NCBI GenBank assembly: GCA_947474645.1
Contig: CANJJD010000003.1
Coordinates: 120,768-184,767 of the forward strand
Length of the DNA stretch: 64,000 bases
Origin: Alphaproteobacteria bacterium
GTDB taxonomy: Bacteria > Pseudomonadota > Alphaproteobacteria > Micropepsales > Micropepsaceae
Direction: 5' to 3'
Shown: positions 16,655 to 26,100 of the stretch, in pieces
Layout of the letters: every line of letters begins with the position of its first letter
Position numbering within the stretch: the stretch's first letter is position 1
Made by a program: the position numbers and the translations under genes
The notes under the pieces: model-generated
The model's database searches: none
What the model was told of the DNA's origin: nothing
The model's input: only the letters and a program-made list of their open reading frames with translations

Positions 16655-17656
16655 TTACGCCCGGATCAGTTCGGGCCTGATGCGCCGGTGAACCCGCCGC
16701 TCCGGGACTTGGGGCAGCTTCACGGCATAACGGATTTCCGAGCCGATGATGCGCATCGCCTCGGCGACGTAGGGGATCATGCGCGGCATGGACAGGAAAT
16801 AGTGGATCATGCCGGGATGGGCGCGGCCATGCACCGCCACGCCGAAACCGCCCAGCTTCTGGGCATATTCCTCGCCCTCGTCGCTGAAGGGATCGAACTG
16901 GCCGGTATGGATGAAGGCCGGCGGCAGGCCGGAAAATTCCTCGGCGCAGAGCGGCGACAGGCGCACATCCGACAATTCGATGCCGCCCGGCACATACAGT
17001 TCCAGGTCGCGCCGCAAGGTTTCGCTGTCCAGGAAATAGCCTTGCGCCAATTCGCGGCGGCCGGCGGATTCGCCATGCACGTCCAGGATCGGGCACAAGA
17101 GCAGTTGAAAGGCAATCGCAGGGCCGCCCGCATCGCGCGCAATGCGGCACAGCACCGCCGCCAGGGTGCCGCCGGCACCGTCGCCCGCCACCCCCAGCCG
17201 CGCCGGATCGATGCCGAACAGCTTGGGATTTTGGGTGACGAAACTCAGCGCGGCGATGGCGTCGGCCAGGCCGAAAGGAAAAGGATGGGTGGGCGCCAGC
17301 CGGTAATCCACCGCGATCACCCGGCAGCCGGTTGCGTTGCTCAAGCGCCGGCACAGCCCGTCATGGGTTTCCAGGCTTCCCGCCACCCAGCCGCCGCCGT
17401 GAAAGAACATTATTCCCGGCAACACCCGCGCCGGCTCGCCCAGCGGCGAATAGGTGCGCAGCGAAATATGGCCGTCGCTGACATGCATCAGATGTTCGCG
17501 CACCCCGCCGATGGGTTCGGCGCCGGGCGGGTCCACCAGGTCGGCGAGGTTGGCCAGGGCGGCGCGGCGCTGCTCGACATCGTCATAGCGGCCGCGGCTG
17601 TGCCCGGCGGCGGCCAGCATTTCCAGGAAGCGGCGCGCGTGCCTGTCGAGAGGCAT
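16655..17656 (-). CDS. Alpha/beta hydrolase, hormone-sensitive-lipase type
   Basis: This esterase of about 333 residues belongs to the HSL (family IV) group. It has the oxyanion motif FFHGGGW, the nucleophile region VAGDGAGGTLA (a GDGAG variant of GDSAG), an acid in HTGQFDPFSDEG, and His in AHPGMIHYF. In the usual GxSxG box the nucleophile is Ser; here the central residue reads Gly-Asp-Gly-Ala-Gly, so Ser is replaced by Gly. This makes hydrolysis doubtful. I chose MPLDRHARRF at 17656. It lies 34 bp after the polysaccharide deacetylase gene in the same direction, probably as one operon. Confidence 0.8.
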   Translation of the reverse strand: MPLDRHARRFLEMLAAAGHSRGRYDDVEQRRAALANLADLVDPPGAEPIGGVREHLMHVSDGHISLRTYSPLGEPARVLPGIMFFHGGGWVAGSLETHDGLCRRLSNATGCRVIAVDYRLAPTHPFPFGLADAIAALSFVTQNPKLFGIDPARLGVAGDGAGGTLAAVLCRIARDAGGPAIAFQLLLCPILDVHGESAGRRELAQGYFLDSETLRRDLELYVPGGIELSDVRLSPLCAEEFSGLPPAFIHTGQFDPFSDEGEEYAQKLGGFGVAVHGRAHPGMIHYFLSMPRMIPYVAEAMRIIGSEIRYAVKLPQVPERRVHRRIRPELIRA

Positions 17657-17690
17657 GTTTATTTGCTTTCCCGTTGCGCCTGGCGGAGCA

Positions 17691-18443
17691 TCAGATGCCC
17701 AGCGCCATCGGCAAGGCATCGCACACCGGCATCACCCGAATGCGCGCGGCGGCGAGGCGGCCCAGCGCCCAGTCCAGCATCTCGGGTGTCGAGCCATAAG
17801 GCGACGGCGAGTCCGACACGTCATGGGTGTGAAGTATCAGCCAGCCATTTTCGTGCAGCACGCGCTGGATGGCGGTTTCGATCCACGCCTTGTCCCAAAG
17901 CCGCGTCTCCAGCGAAATGGTGTTGAGCTGCGCCAGGTCCACCCGCCCGGCATTGATGGCCTGATGCACTCCGCGCACGGAAGCAAAGCGCGGCGCATAG
18001 AAACGCTTGGTGCGGGGCGACACCCTTCCATGGGGAAAGGCATAGCTGACCGGCGCCTCGCCATGCAGGAAGGGGCGCAGGAATGCCTTGTTGCGCTCGG
18101 CGTCCTCAGTCAGTTCCTCGGTGGTCAGGCTGGGGGTGGGCTGGTGGCCGAAGCCGTGGCAGGCGATCTCATGCCCCGCCGCCGCCATCTGCGAAAGGTC
18201 GGTCTCGTCATAAAACACGGTGCCGTTCTCGGTGCGGCCGCAAAAGCCGCCCGCCGTATAATAAGTGCCCCGCACCCCGCGCCGGGCCAGCACCGGGCCT
18301 CCCAGGGTCCAGGCATTCTTGGGAAAATCGTCAAATGTGATGCTGGCTACCGGCCGGTGCCCGGCCAGGCGGGCCGGCCGGACCGCCAGCTTGCGCGCCA
18401 AAAGGCTCGTTAGCTTGGTTTTGACGTGGTTGGCCAAGGTCAT
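17691..18443 (-). CDS. Polysaccharide deacetylase family protein
   Basis: This protein is about 250 residues long with the NodB-homology fold. ASITFDDFP carries the catalytic and metal-binding Asp pair, ACHGFGHQPT the His-x3-His metal site, and ILHTHDVSDSP the C-terminal histidine motif. Members of the family remove N- or O-acetyl groups from glycans. No clear signal peptide is seen with the ATG at 18443 (MTLANHVKT); a TTG 28 codons upstream would add an N-terminal stretch but lies inside the PadR operator region. It is divergent from padR and probably co-transcribed with the downstream esterase homologue. Confidence 0.82.
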   Translation of the reverse strand: MTLANHVKTKLTSLLARKLAVRPARLAGHRPVASITFDDFPKNAWTLGGPVLARRGVRGTYYTAGGFCGRTENGTVFYDETDLSQMAAAGHEIACHGFGHQPTPSLTTEELTEDAERNKAFLRPFLHGEAPVSYAFPHGRVSPRTKRFYAPRFASVRGVHQAINAGRVDLAQLNTISLETRLWDKAWIETAIQRVLHENGWLILHTHDVSDSPSPYGSTPEMLDWALGRLAAARIRVMPVCDALPMALGI

Positions 18444-18492
18444 GGCCCTGCTTTTAGCCCCCAAAGCCTTAAGGCCCGGGTAATGGAAAGAA

Positions 18493-18513
18493 GTACCTTG
18501 CACGGCAAGGTAC
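18493..18513. promoter_or_regulatory. PadR-type operator palindrome
   Basis: GTACCTTG-CACGG-CAAGGTAC is a perfect inverted repeat with 8-bp arms, 20 bp upstream of the padR ATG. PadR-family repressors commonly bind such sites at their own promoters. A TTGCAC (-35-like, 18498-18503) lies inside it and an extended -10-like TGATAGACA follows, so binding would block the promoter. Autoregulation is inferred. Confidence 0.7.
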
Positions 18514-18533
18514 CGTGTGATAGACAATAGCCC

Positions 18534-18860
18534 ATGACGGAATCACTGCAGATCCAACTGAAAAAAGGCGTCCTGGAGATGTGCGTGCTGGCGCTGCTCT
18601 CCAAGGGCGACAATTACGCCTACGACATCGCCAGCCGCATGGCCGAGGCAGTCGGGATGGGCGAAGGCACCATCTATCCCCTGATGCGCCGGATGCAGAA
18701 TGACGGGCTGGTCTCGACCTACCTGCAGGAATCCGGCAGCGGCCCGCCGCGCAAATATTACAAGCTGACCAAAAGCGGCGCCAACGCGCTGAAGTCACAG
18801 GTCTCCGAATGGCTGGTGTTCGAGACCGCGGTGCGAAAAATCCTGGGAGACGTAACATGA
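18534..18860 (+). CDS. PadR-family transcriptional regulator
   Basis: This is a 108-residue winged-helix regulator. The recognition region YAYDIASRMAEAVGMGEGTIYPLMRRMQNDGLV and the wing (GPPRKYYKLTKSG) are typical of PadR subfamily 2. No Shine-Dalgarno sequence is seen in the short leader, and the inferred promoter would start transcription only a few bases before the ATG, so the mRNA may be nearly leaderless. Its stop overlaps the next gene (ATGA). The PadR + DUF1700 + envelope-protein order is a common module in which the regulator responds to envelope or compound stress and represses its own operon. Confidence 0.92.
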   Translation: MTESLQIQLKKGVLEMCVLALLSKGDNYAYDIASRMAEAVGMGEGTIYPLMRRMQNDGLVSTYLQESGSGPPRKYYKLTKSGANALKSQVSEWLVFETAVRKILGDVT

Positions 18861-19420
18861 ACCGCGCACATTTCATGGCGCAACTGCGCGATGGCTTGTC
18901 GGGCCTGCATCACACCGACATCAACGACATCCTGCGCGACTATGAAAGCCACTTCGCCGATGGCCTGGCCGATGGCCGCAGCGAGGACGAAGTCGCCGCC
19001 GCGCTGGGCGAGCCGTCGCGGCTGGCACGCGAGCTGCGCGCCGAGGCGGGCTTCCGCCGCTGGGAGGAAAACCGCAATGCCGGCAATTTCGTCGGCGTGG
19101 TGCTGGCGCTGCTGGGCCTTGCCACCATCGACTTCATCATTCTGTTGCCGCTGCTCTGCATCATGGCGGCAATCTTCTTCGGCCTGTCGGTGGCGTGCCT
19201 GGGCCTGGTGGTGGGCGGCTCGTTCCTGCTGTTCAACCTGTTATGGGGCGGGGTGATGGGCAACGCGGCCATGCAGTTGCTGATTTCGCTGGGGCTGATC
19301 AGCGGCGCCATCGGCGGCGGCGCGCTGCTGCTGCTGCTGATGGATGTGATCGCCAAGCTGCTGATCCGCTATGCCCGCCTGCACTTCCGGCTGTTCGACA
19401 CCGCCAACAAATCCATCTGA
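18857..19420 (+). CDS. DUF1700/HAAS-domain membrane protein
   Basis: This 187-residue protein starts at the ATG overlapping the padR stop. The N-terminal 70 residues form the helical HAAS-like domain (LRDYESHFADGLADGRSEDEVAAALGEPSRLA), which is typically next to PadR regulators. About four hydrophobic segments follow between residues 75 and 175, including NFVGVVLALLGLATIDFIILL and GGGALLLLLMDVIAKLL. Family members are proposed to link the PadR regulator to the membrane. The role here is inferred from domain and operon position. Confidence 0.85.
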   Translation: MNRAHFMAQLRDGLSGLHHTDINDILRDYESHFADGLADGRSEDEVAAALGEPSRLARELRAEAGFRRWEENRNAGNFVGVVLALLGLATIDFIILLPLLCIMAAIFFGLSVACLGLVVGGSFLLFNLLWGGVMGNAAMQLLISLGLISGAIGGGALLLLLMDVIAKLLIRYARLHFRLFDTANKSI

Positions 19421-19431
19421 GGAGAACATCC

Positions 19432-20157
19432 ATGCACAAACTCGCCCTCGTCGCCGTCATCGGCCTTTCCGCCTCGGCCGTCTGCATGGGCGCCGCCGCC
19501 GCCATCGGCGGCAACGAATTCGGAAAGGGCCTGGACGGCCTGGACCTTTCGTTCGGCGACCGGCCGCGTTGCGAAAAGGTGGCTGATGGCGGCGCCACCA
19601 GCCGCACCCTGGAATGGGACGGCAGCGACCATGTCAGCCTGTCGGTGGGCGGCCATGCCACCTACACGCCGGGCAGCGACGATCAGGTCCATGTTACCGG
19701 CGACTCCCAGGCGGTCGCGCATATCAGGGTTCGCGATGGCAGGATCGAAATGGATTGCCGCAGCTGGCGTGGCGGCGACAGCCTGCAGATCACCCTGCCG
19801 GGCCAGGAGTTCAAGAAGTTCGGCATCGCCGGCAGCGGCAATCTGGTGCTGCAGAATCTCAACCAGGAAAAAGTGAAGGTCAGCATCGCCGGCAGCGGCA
19901 ACATCAAGGCCGACGGCAATGTCGAGCGTGTCGAAATCCATATCGCCGGCTCCGGCGATGCCGATCTGGGCCGCGTGGAATCCCAGCGGACCGAAGTGCA
20001 TATCGCCGGCAGCGGCAACACCGACATCGCGCCGACCGACGAAGCCGAGATTCACATTGCCGGCTCCGGCGACGTGAACATGCATTCCAACCCGAAGAAG
20101 CTGGAAACCCACATCGCTGGGTCGGGCCGCATTCACAATGTCGGCGCGGGCGGCTGA
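19432..20157 (+). CDS. Exported GIN-domain (DUF2807) protein, IAGSG repeats
   Basis: This 241-residue protein has an N-terminal hydrophobic signal-like segment (LALVAVIGLSASAVCMGAAAA). The second half is a beta-solenoid-like array in which the motif IAGSG recurs seven times, spaced about 18-21 residues apart, characteristic of the GIN/DUF2807 putative adhesin-head domain. A good GGAGA ribosome site precedes the ATG at 19432. It is the third gene of the padR operon and lies 1 bp before a tandem paralogue. It is likely periplasmic or cell-surface; function is unknown. Confidence 0.85.
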   Translation: MHKLALVAVIGLSASAVCMGAAAAIGGNEFGKGLDGLDLSFGDRPRCEKVADGGATSRTLEWDGSDHVSLSVGGHATYTPGSDDQVHVTGDSQAVAHIRVRDGRIEMDCRSWRGGDSLQITLPGQEFKKFGIAGSGNLVLQNLNQEKVKVSIAGSGNIKADGNVERVEIHIAGSGDADLGRVESQRTEVHIAGSGNTDIAPTDEAEIHIAGSGDVNMHSNPKKLETHIAGSGRIHNVGAGG

Positions 20158-20158
20158 C

Positions 20159-20875
20159 ATGCCATCCAAGGTCGCCATCATCGCCATCCTGGGCCTGACC
20201 GCATCGGCGGTCTGCATCGGCGCGGGCGCGGCCATCGGGGCGCGCGACTTCGGCAGCCTGGATCTGCCTTTCTTCAACGGGCCGCGTTGCACGGATATCG
20301 CGGGGGCCACCGCCACCAGCCGCGAGCTGGACTGGGACGGGAGTGATCATGCCGGCATTTCCTTCAAGGCGGTCGCCAACTACACGCCCGGCAGCGGCGG
20401 GGACAAAGTGCACATCACCGGCGATCCGCAGATACTGGCGCACTTGCGCCTGCGCAACGGCATGATCGAGCAGGATTGTCATGGCTGGGGCGAGCGCGAC
20501 CGGGACGTCACCATCACCCTGCCCGGCCGGGCGTTCGAGAAATTCATCCTCACCGGCACCGGCAAGATGAACCTGAACGGCCTGAACCAGGAGAAGCTGA
20601 CAATCAACATGGCCGGCGTCGCCACCATCACGGCCAACGGCAAGGTGGATGATCTCAACATCAAGATGGCCGGCGTCAGCAAGGCGGACTTCGGCCAGGT
20701 GACGGGGCGCAAGACCAAGATCCAGATGGCCGGCGTCAACAAAGCCGACATCGCCCCCAGCGAAGAAGCCGACGTCAATATCGCCGGGCCCAGCGAAGTG
20801 ACCCTGCACAGCAATCCGCCCAAGCTGGACACACACATCATGGGACCGGGCCGCCTTCACAAGGTCAGCCCGTAA
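20159..20875 (+). CDS. Exported GIN-domain (DUF2807) paralogue, MAGV repeats
   Basis: This 238-residue tandem paralogue of the preceding gene shares the SASAVC-like signal segment (LTASAVCIGAGAAIGA), the DWDGSDH, YTPGS and TLPG.FEKF elements, and the C-terminal HSNPxKLxTHIxGxGRxH. The solenoid repeats have changed: where the first protein has IAGSG, this one has TGTG, MAGV (three times), IAGP and MGPG. The fold therefore seems kept while the surface turns diverged. It starts 1 bp after the previous stop. Function is unknown. Confidence 0.82.
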   Translation: MPSKVAIIAILGLTASAVCIGAGAAIGARDFGSLDLPFFNGPRCTDIAGATATSRELDWDGSDHAGISFKAVANYTPGSGGDKVHITGDPQILAHLRLRNGMIEQDCHGWGERDRDVTITLPGRAFEKFILTGTGKMNLNGLNQEKLTINMAGVATITANGKVDDLNIKMAGVSKADFGQVTGRKTKIQMAGVNKADIAPSEEADVNIAGPSEVTLHSNPPKLDTHIMGPGRLHKVSP

Positions 20876-20913
20876 ACTCGACAAAATCACCGGGTGGGCG
20901 TATCTCCCCGCCC

Positions 20914-21936
20914 ATGCCTTCCAGCCTCCAGATCGGCGACGTGACAATTCCCGGCCGGGTGCTGACTGCCCCCATGACGGGGGTGTCCGACCTGCCTTTC
21001 CGGCGCATCGCCTCGGCCTGCGGCGCGCCCTATGTGGCGACCGAGATGGTGGCCTGTGACAGCTTCGCGCGCGGCCGGCCCGATGTGGTGCGCCGCGCCG
21101 CCATCGGCAGCGGCTTGCCCTTGATGGTCATTCAACTGGTCGGCCGCACTCCCGAATGGATCGCCAAGGGCGCCAGGCTGGCCGAACAGGCCGGCGCCGA
21201 CATTATCGACTTCAACATGGGCTGCCCGGCCAAGGAAGTGACCGGCGCGCTGTCCGGTTCGGCGCTGATGCGCGAACCCGAACTGGCCGCACGCCTGATC
21301 GAGGCGGCGGTGAACGCCACATCGCGGCCCGTCACTTTGAAAATGCGGCTGGGCTGGGACGATCAGAATCGCAATGCGCCGCAAATCGCCGCCATGGCCG
21401 AAGGGCTTGGCGTCAAAGCCATCACCGTGCATGGCCGCACCCGCAATCAATTCTATGGCGGCAGCGCCGACTGGCGCGCCGTGGCCGACGTCAAGAAAGC
21501 CGTTTGCATTCCGGTGATCGTCAATGGCGACATCGTGGATGCCGCATCGGCCCGCGCCGCGCTGGCGCAATCGGGCGCCGATGCCTTGATGATCGGGCGG
21601 GGCGCCTATGGCCGGCCCTGGATCGCCGCCGCCCTGGACAAAGCCCTTGATGACGACACGGACTTGGCGGAGCCCGACACTGCCTCCCGTTTGGGCATTG
21701 TGCTTGAACATTTCACAGACACGCTGCGCTTCTATGGCGATGCGTTGGGCCTGAAGATTTTTCGCAAGCATTTGGGCTGGTATGTCGAACGGGCTCTATA
21801 CCCTGCCGATCCCGGCATACGGCGGGCGGCCAAGGCCCGCTTGTGTCAAATTGACAACGTAAACGGCGTAGAATCGGCCCTGGCCGCACTTTGGTCGAAT
21901 TCCGCCCTTCCAATTCTCGCAACTGCACATATGTAA
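20914..21936 (+). CDS. dusB: tRNA-dihydrouridine synthase DusB
   Basis: This 340-residue FMN enzyme reduces specific uridines in tRNA. Motifs: TAPMTGVSDLPFRR near the N-terminus, FNMGCPAKEV with the catalytic Cys near residue 103, TVHGRTRNQFY, and NGDI and MIGRGAYGRPW for FMN phosphate binding. These fit DusB (NifR3-like). In many alphaproteobacteria dusB precedes ntrBC; here it is followed by a terminator and an RND pump, so that linkage is absent. No strong ribosome site is seen before the ATG. Confidence 0.95.
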   Translation: MPSSLQIGDVTIPGRVLTAPMTGVSDLPFRRIASACGAPYVATEMVACDSFARGRPDVVRRAAIGSGLPLMVIQLVGRTPEWIAKGARLAEQAGADIIDFNMGCPAKEVTGALSGSALMREPELAARLIEAAVNATSRPVTLKMRLGWDDQNRNAPQIAAMAEGLGVKAITVHGRTRNQFYGGSADWRAVADVKKAVCIPVIVNGDIVDAASARAALAQSGADALMIGRGAYGRPWIAAALDKALDDDTDLAEPDTASRLGIVLEHFTDTLRFYGDALGLKIFRKHLGWYVERALYPADPGIRRAAKARLCQIDNVNGVESALAALWSNSALPILATAHM

Positions 21937-21939
21937 GAG

Positions 21940-21973
21940 CCCCGGCGGTATTTACGCCGTGGGGGATTTTGTT
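21940..21973 (+). terminator. Rho-independent-type terminator after dusB
   Basis: CCCC-GGCG pairs with CGCC-GGGG across a GTATTTA loop with a small bulge, and is followed by ATTTTGTT. It lies 3 bp after the dusB stop and separates it from the efflux operon. Confidence 0.6.
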
Positions 21974-22038
21974 GCCTTGGGATGTCTTGCGGCTTTTGTC
22001 GCGATCCGCATCCTGATCCGCATTCTTCGGGGGTATTG

Positions 22039-23148
22039 ATGCCGTCGCGTTTTGTTTTTCTGGCTCTGGCTTTCGGTGTTGCCCTCACAGGTTGCGGCCG
22101 CCCGCAGCAACCGAAGATGCCGCCGCCCGCCGTGGGCGTGGCGGTAATCCAGGAAGCGCCGGTGACCCTGATCACCGAGCTGCCCGGCCGCACCAGTCCC
22201 TTCGCCGTGTCCGAGATCCGGCCGCAGATTTCCGGCATCGTGCAGAAGCGCCTTTTCGTGGAAGGCTCGACCGTCACCAAGGGCCAGCCGCTCTACCAGA
22301 TCGATCCGGCGCCCTATCGCGCCGTGCTGGACAATGCGCTGGCCAACCTCGCCACCACCAAGGCCAAGGCCGACCGCTATCAGCGCCTGATGGCCGAGAA
22401 CGCCATCGCGCCGCAGCAGGCCGATGACGCGCGCGCTGCCTATCTGCAGGCCAGGGCCACCGCCGACTCCGCGCGCATCAACCTGAATTACACCCGCATC
22501 GCCTCGCCCATCTCCGGGCGCATCGGCGCTTCCAGCGTGACCGAAGGCGCGCTGGTGACGGCGCAGCAGCCCACCGCGCTCACCACTGTCTCCACCCTCG
22601 ATCCCATCTATGTGGATGTGGACCAGTCCAGCGCCGAGCTGGTCGCCCTCAAGCGCGCCGTGCAGGCGGGCGCCGTCAACCAGGGCGGCTCGCTGACCGC
22701 GCGTGTCAGCCTGAAGCTGGACGATGGCAGCGCCTATCCGCTGGATGGAAGGCTGCAATTTACCGATGTGACGGTGGATCCTTCCACCGGCGCGGTGCGG
22801 CTGCGCGCGATCTTCCCCAATCCCGATGGCTTGCTGCTGCCCGGTCTCTATGTCCGCGCCACCATCACCCAGGGCGTGGACCCGCACGGGATCCTCGCGC
22901 CGCAGCAGGGCGTGAGCCACAATGAAAAAGGCGAGCCCACCGCCCTGGTGGTGGATGCCAAGAACATCGCGCGCCTGAAGGTGATCAAGACCGGCCGCGC
23001 CATCAACGGCCAGTGGCAGGTGCTGGAAGGCCTCAAGCCCGGCGACCGCATGATCGTGGAAGGCCTGCAACGGGTGCAGCCCGACATGCCGGTCACGCCG
23101 CAGGTCATGCCGCAAACCGCGCCCCAGACCACGCAAGTGAAGAAGTAA
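22039..23148 (+). CDS. RND efflux periplasmic adaptor lipoprotein
   Basis: This 369-residue membrane fusion protein of the AcrA/MexA type starts at the ATG at 22039 with a lipoprotein signal ending in the lipobox LTGC (Cys19). The hairpin and lipoyl regions are visible: LPGRTSPFAVSEIRPQISG, VEGSTVTKGQPLYQIDPAPY and NYTRIASPISGRIG. The distal beta-barrel has DPIYVDVDQSSAEL. It starts 65 bp after the dusB terminator and is separated from the pump gene by 1 bp. No regulator or outer-membrane factor gene is adjacent, so a TolC-like partner must be encoded elsewhere. Confidence 0.94.
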   Translation: MPSRFVFLALAFGVALTGCGRPQQPKMPPPAVGVAVIQEAPVTLITELPGRTSPFAVSEIRPQISGIVQKRLFVEGSTVTKGQPLYQIDPAPYRAVLDNALANLATTKAKADRYQRLMAENAIAPQQADDARAAYLQARATADSARINLNYTRIASPISGRIGASSVTEGALVTAQQPTALTTVSTLDPIYVDVDQSSAELVALKRAVQAGAVNQGGSLTARVSLKLDDGSAYPLDGRLQFTDVTVDPSTGAVRLRAIFPNPDGLLLPGLYVRATITQGVDPHGILAPQQGVSHNEKGEPTALVVDAKNIARLKVIKTGRAINGQWQVLEGLKPGDRMIVEGLQRVQPDMPVTPQVMPQTAPQTTQVKK

Positions 23149-23149
23149 C

Positions 23150-26100
23150 ATGGGCCTGTCGAAATTCTTCATCGACCGGCCGGTCTTCGCCTGGGTGCTG
23201 GCCATCGTCATCATGCTGGCGGGCGGCATCGCCGCCTCCAGCCTGCCCATCGAGCAATATCCCACCATCGCCCCGCCCGCGGTGGTGGTGAATGCCATCT
23301 ATCCCGGCGCCGACGCCCAGACGGTGCAGAATTCCGTCACCCAGGTGATCGAGCAGCAGCTCAACGGCCTGGACAACCTTCTCTACTTCTCTTCCAACTC
23401 CACCGCCGACGGCGTCGCCACCATCACCGCCACCTTCGCGGCGGGCACCAATCCCGACATCGCCCAGGTCCAGGTGCAGAACAAGGTGCAGGCCGCGGTG
23501 CCGCTGCTGCCCAGCCAGGTGCAGCAGCTGGGCGTGACCGTGGTCAAGAACCAGCCCAACTTCATCGTCGTGGTGGGCCTGTATGACGATACCGGCCGCT
23601 ACAACAATGTCGACATATCGGACTTCATCACCAGCAAGATGAACGATCCCCTCAGCCGCGTGCCGGGTGTGGGCTCGACCCGTGTGTTCGGCGCGCAGTA
23701 TGCGATGCGCATCTGGTTGGACCCCTACAAGCTGCACAATTTCTCGCTGCAGCCGTCGGACGTGCGCGAAGCGGTGCAGGCCCAGAACGTCCAGGTCTCG
23801 GCCGGCCAGATCGGCCAGCAGCCCGTCACCGCCGGCGCGCAGCTCAACGCCACTGTCACCGCCCAGTCGCGGCTTCAGACGCCGGAGCAGTTCCGCAACA
23901 TCATCCTCAAGACCAATGCGGGCGGCGCGGTGGTGCGGCTGGCCGATGTGGCGCGCGTCGAGCTGGGCGCGGACTCCTACGCCATCACCAGCCTGTTCAA
24001 CGGCCATCCCGCGGCCGGTGTCGCCATCATGCTGGCGCCGGGCGCCAACGCCCTCAAAACCGTGGACGCCATCAAGGTCAAGGCCGAGGCGCTGAAACCT
24101 TCGCTGCCGCCGGGCATGAAGATGATCTATCCGGTGGACAACACCACCTTCATCCGCCTGTCCATCCATGACGTGGTGGTCACCCTGATCGAGGCCATCG
24201 GCCTGGTGGTGCTGGTGATGTACCTGTTCCTGCAGAACTGGCGCGCCACTTTGATCCCAGCCATCGCCGTGCCGGTGGTGCTGCTGGGCACCTTCGGCGT
24301 GCTGGCCATGGCCGGCTATTCCATCAACACCCTGACCTTGTTCGCGCTGGTGCTGGTGATCGGCCTGTTGGTCGATGACGCCATCGTGGTGGTGGAGAAT
24401 GTCGAACGCATCATGCATGAGGAGCGCCTTTCCCCTCGCGAGGCCACCCTCAAGAGCATGCAGGAAATCACCGGCGCCCTGATCGGCATCGGCCTGGTGC
24501 TGACGGCGGTGTTCCTGCCCATGGCCTTCTTTGGCGGCTCGACCGGGGTGATCTACCGGCAATTCTCCGTCACCATCGTCGCGGCCATGACCCTGTCCAT
24601 CCTGGTGGCCCTGGTGCTGACGCCTTCGCTCTGCGCCACCCTGATGAAGCAGGTGGAAGGCGACGGGCATGTCAAACATGGCCGCTTCTTCGACTGGTTC
24701 AACCGCAACTTCGAAGCCTTCCGCTCCTGGTACCATGAGCGCACCCAATGGTTCCTCAAGCGGACCTGGGGCACCATGATCGCCTATGGCGTCATCATCG
24801 CGATCATGACGCTGATCTTCATCCGCCTGCCCACCGGCTTTCTACCCGATGAAGACCAGGGCGTGATCATCACCCAGATCACCCTGCCGGTCGGCGCGGT
24901 GCAGGCGCGTACCCTCGCCGTCGCCAAGCAGGTGTCGAACTATTACGCCACCGAGGAAAAGGGCAATGTCGAGTTCAGCTTCGCCGTGGCCGGCTTCAGC
25001 TTCTCCGGCGCGGGCCAGAATGCCGGCCTGGCTTTCACGCATCTGACGCCTTGGGACGACCGCAAGGGCGCCAAGAACAGCGCCCAGGCCGTGGCGCAGC
25101 GCGCCTTCGGCCGCTTCATGCAGATCCGCGACGCCCAGATTTTCCCGCTGGTGCCGCCTTCGGTGCAGGAGCTGGGCCAGTCCGCGGGCTTCGACCTTTA
25201 TCTCGAGGATCGCGGCAATATCGGCCATGCCGCGCTGATGGCGGCGCGCAACCAGGTGCTGGGCATGGCGATGCAAAATCCCGTGCTGGCCTTTGTGCGG
25301 CCCAATGCGCTGGACGATTCCCCGCAGCTTCACATCGACATCGACCAGGCCAAGGCCAACAGCCAGGGCGTGGCGCTGGCGACCGTCAACTCCACTCTCA
25401 GCGCCGCCTGGGGCTCCAGCTACATCAACGATTTCATCGATCGCAACCGGGTCAAGCGCGTCTATATGCAGGGCGATGCGCCCTTCCGCATGACGCCGGA
25501 CGACCTGAACCGCTGGTATGTGCGCACCTCCAGCGGCGACATGGCGCCCTTCTCGTCCTTCTCCAGCAGCCGCTGGGTCACCGGCCCGTCCTCGCTGACG
25601 CGCTATAACGGCTTTCCCGCCATCGAATTGCTGGGCGCCGGCAAGCCGGGCGTTTCCTCCGGCACCGCGACCAAGGAGATGTACAAGATCTTCGAAAAGC
25701 TGCCCAAGAATGTGGGCTATGAGCTGACCGGCCTGTCCTATCAGGAAGAAGCCAGCGGCAGCCAGGCGCCCGCGCTCTACGCCTTGTCCATCCTGGTGAT
25801 CTATCTGTGCCTGGCGGCCCTGTATGAAAGCTGGGCGATACCGCTGTCGGTGATGATGGTGATCCCGCTGGGCGTGGTGGGCGCGTTGCTGGCGACCTGG
25901 ACGCGCGGATTGTTCAACGACATTTATTTCCAGGTGGGCCTGCTGACCACCATCGGCCTTTCCGCCAAGAACGCCATCCTGATCGTGGAATTCGCGGTGG
26001 ATGCCGAGAAGAAAGGCGCATCCGCCTTCGATGCCGCGATGGAAGCGGCAAGGCTGCGCCTGCGCCCCATCCTGATGACCTCGATCGCCTTCATCGCCGG

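Noticed and set aside
23105..24748. A 547-codon minus-strand frame inside the RND pump gene
   Set aside because: Complement of the pump, with no recognisable motifs.
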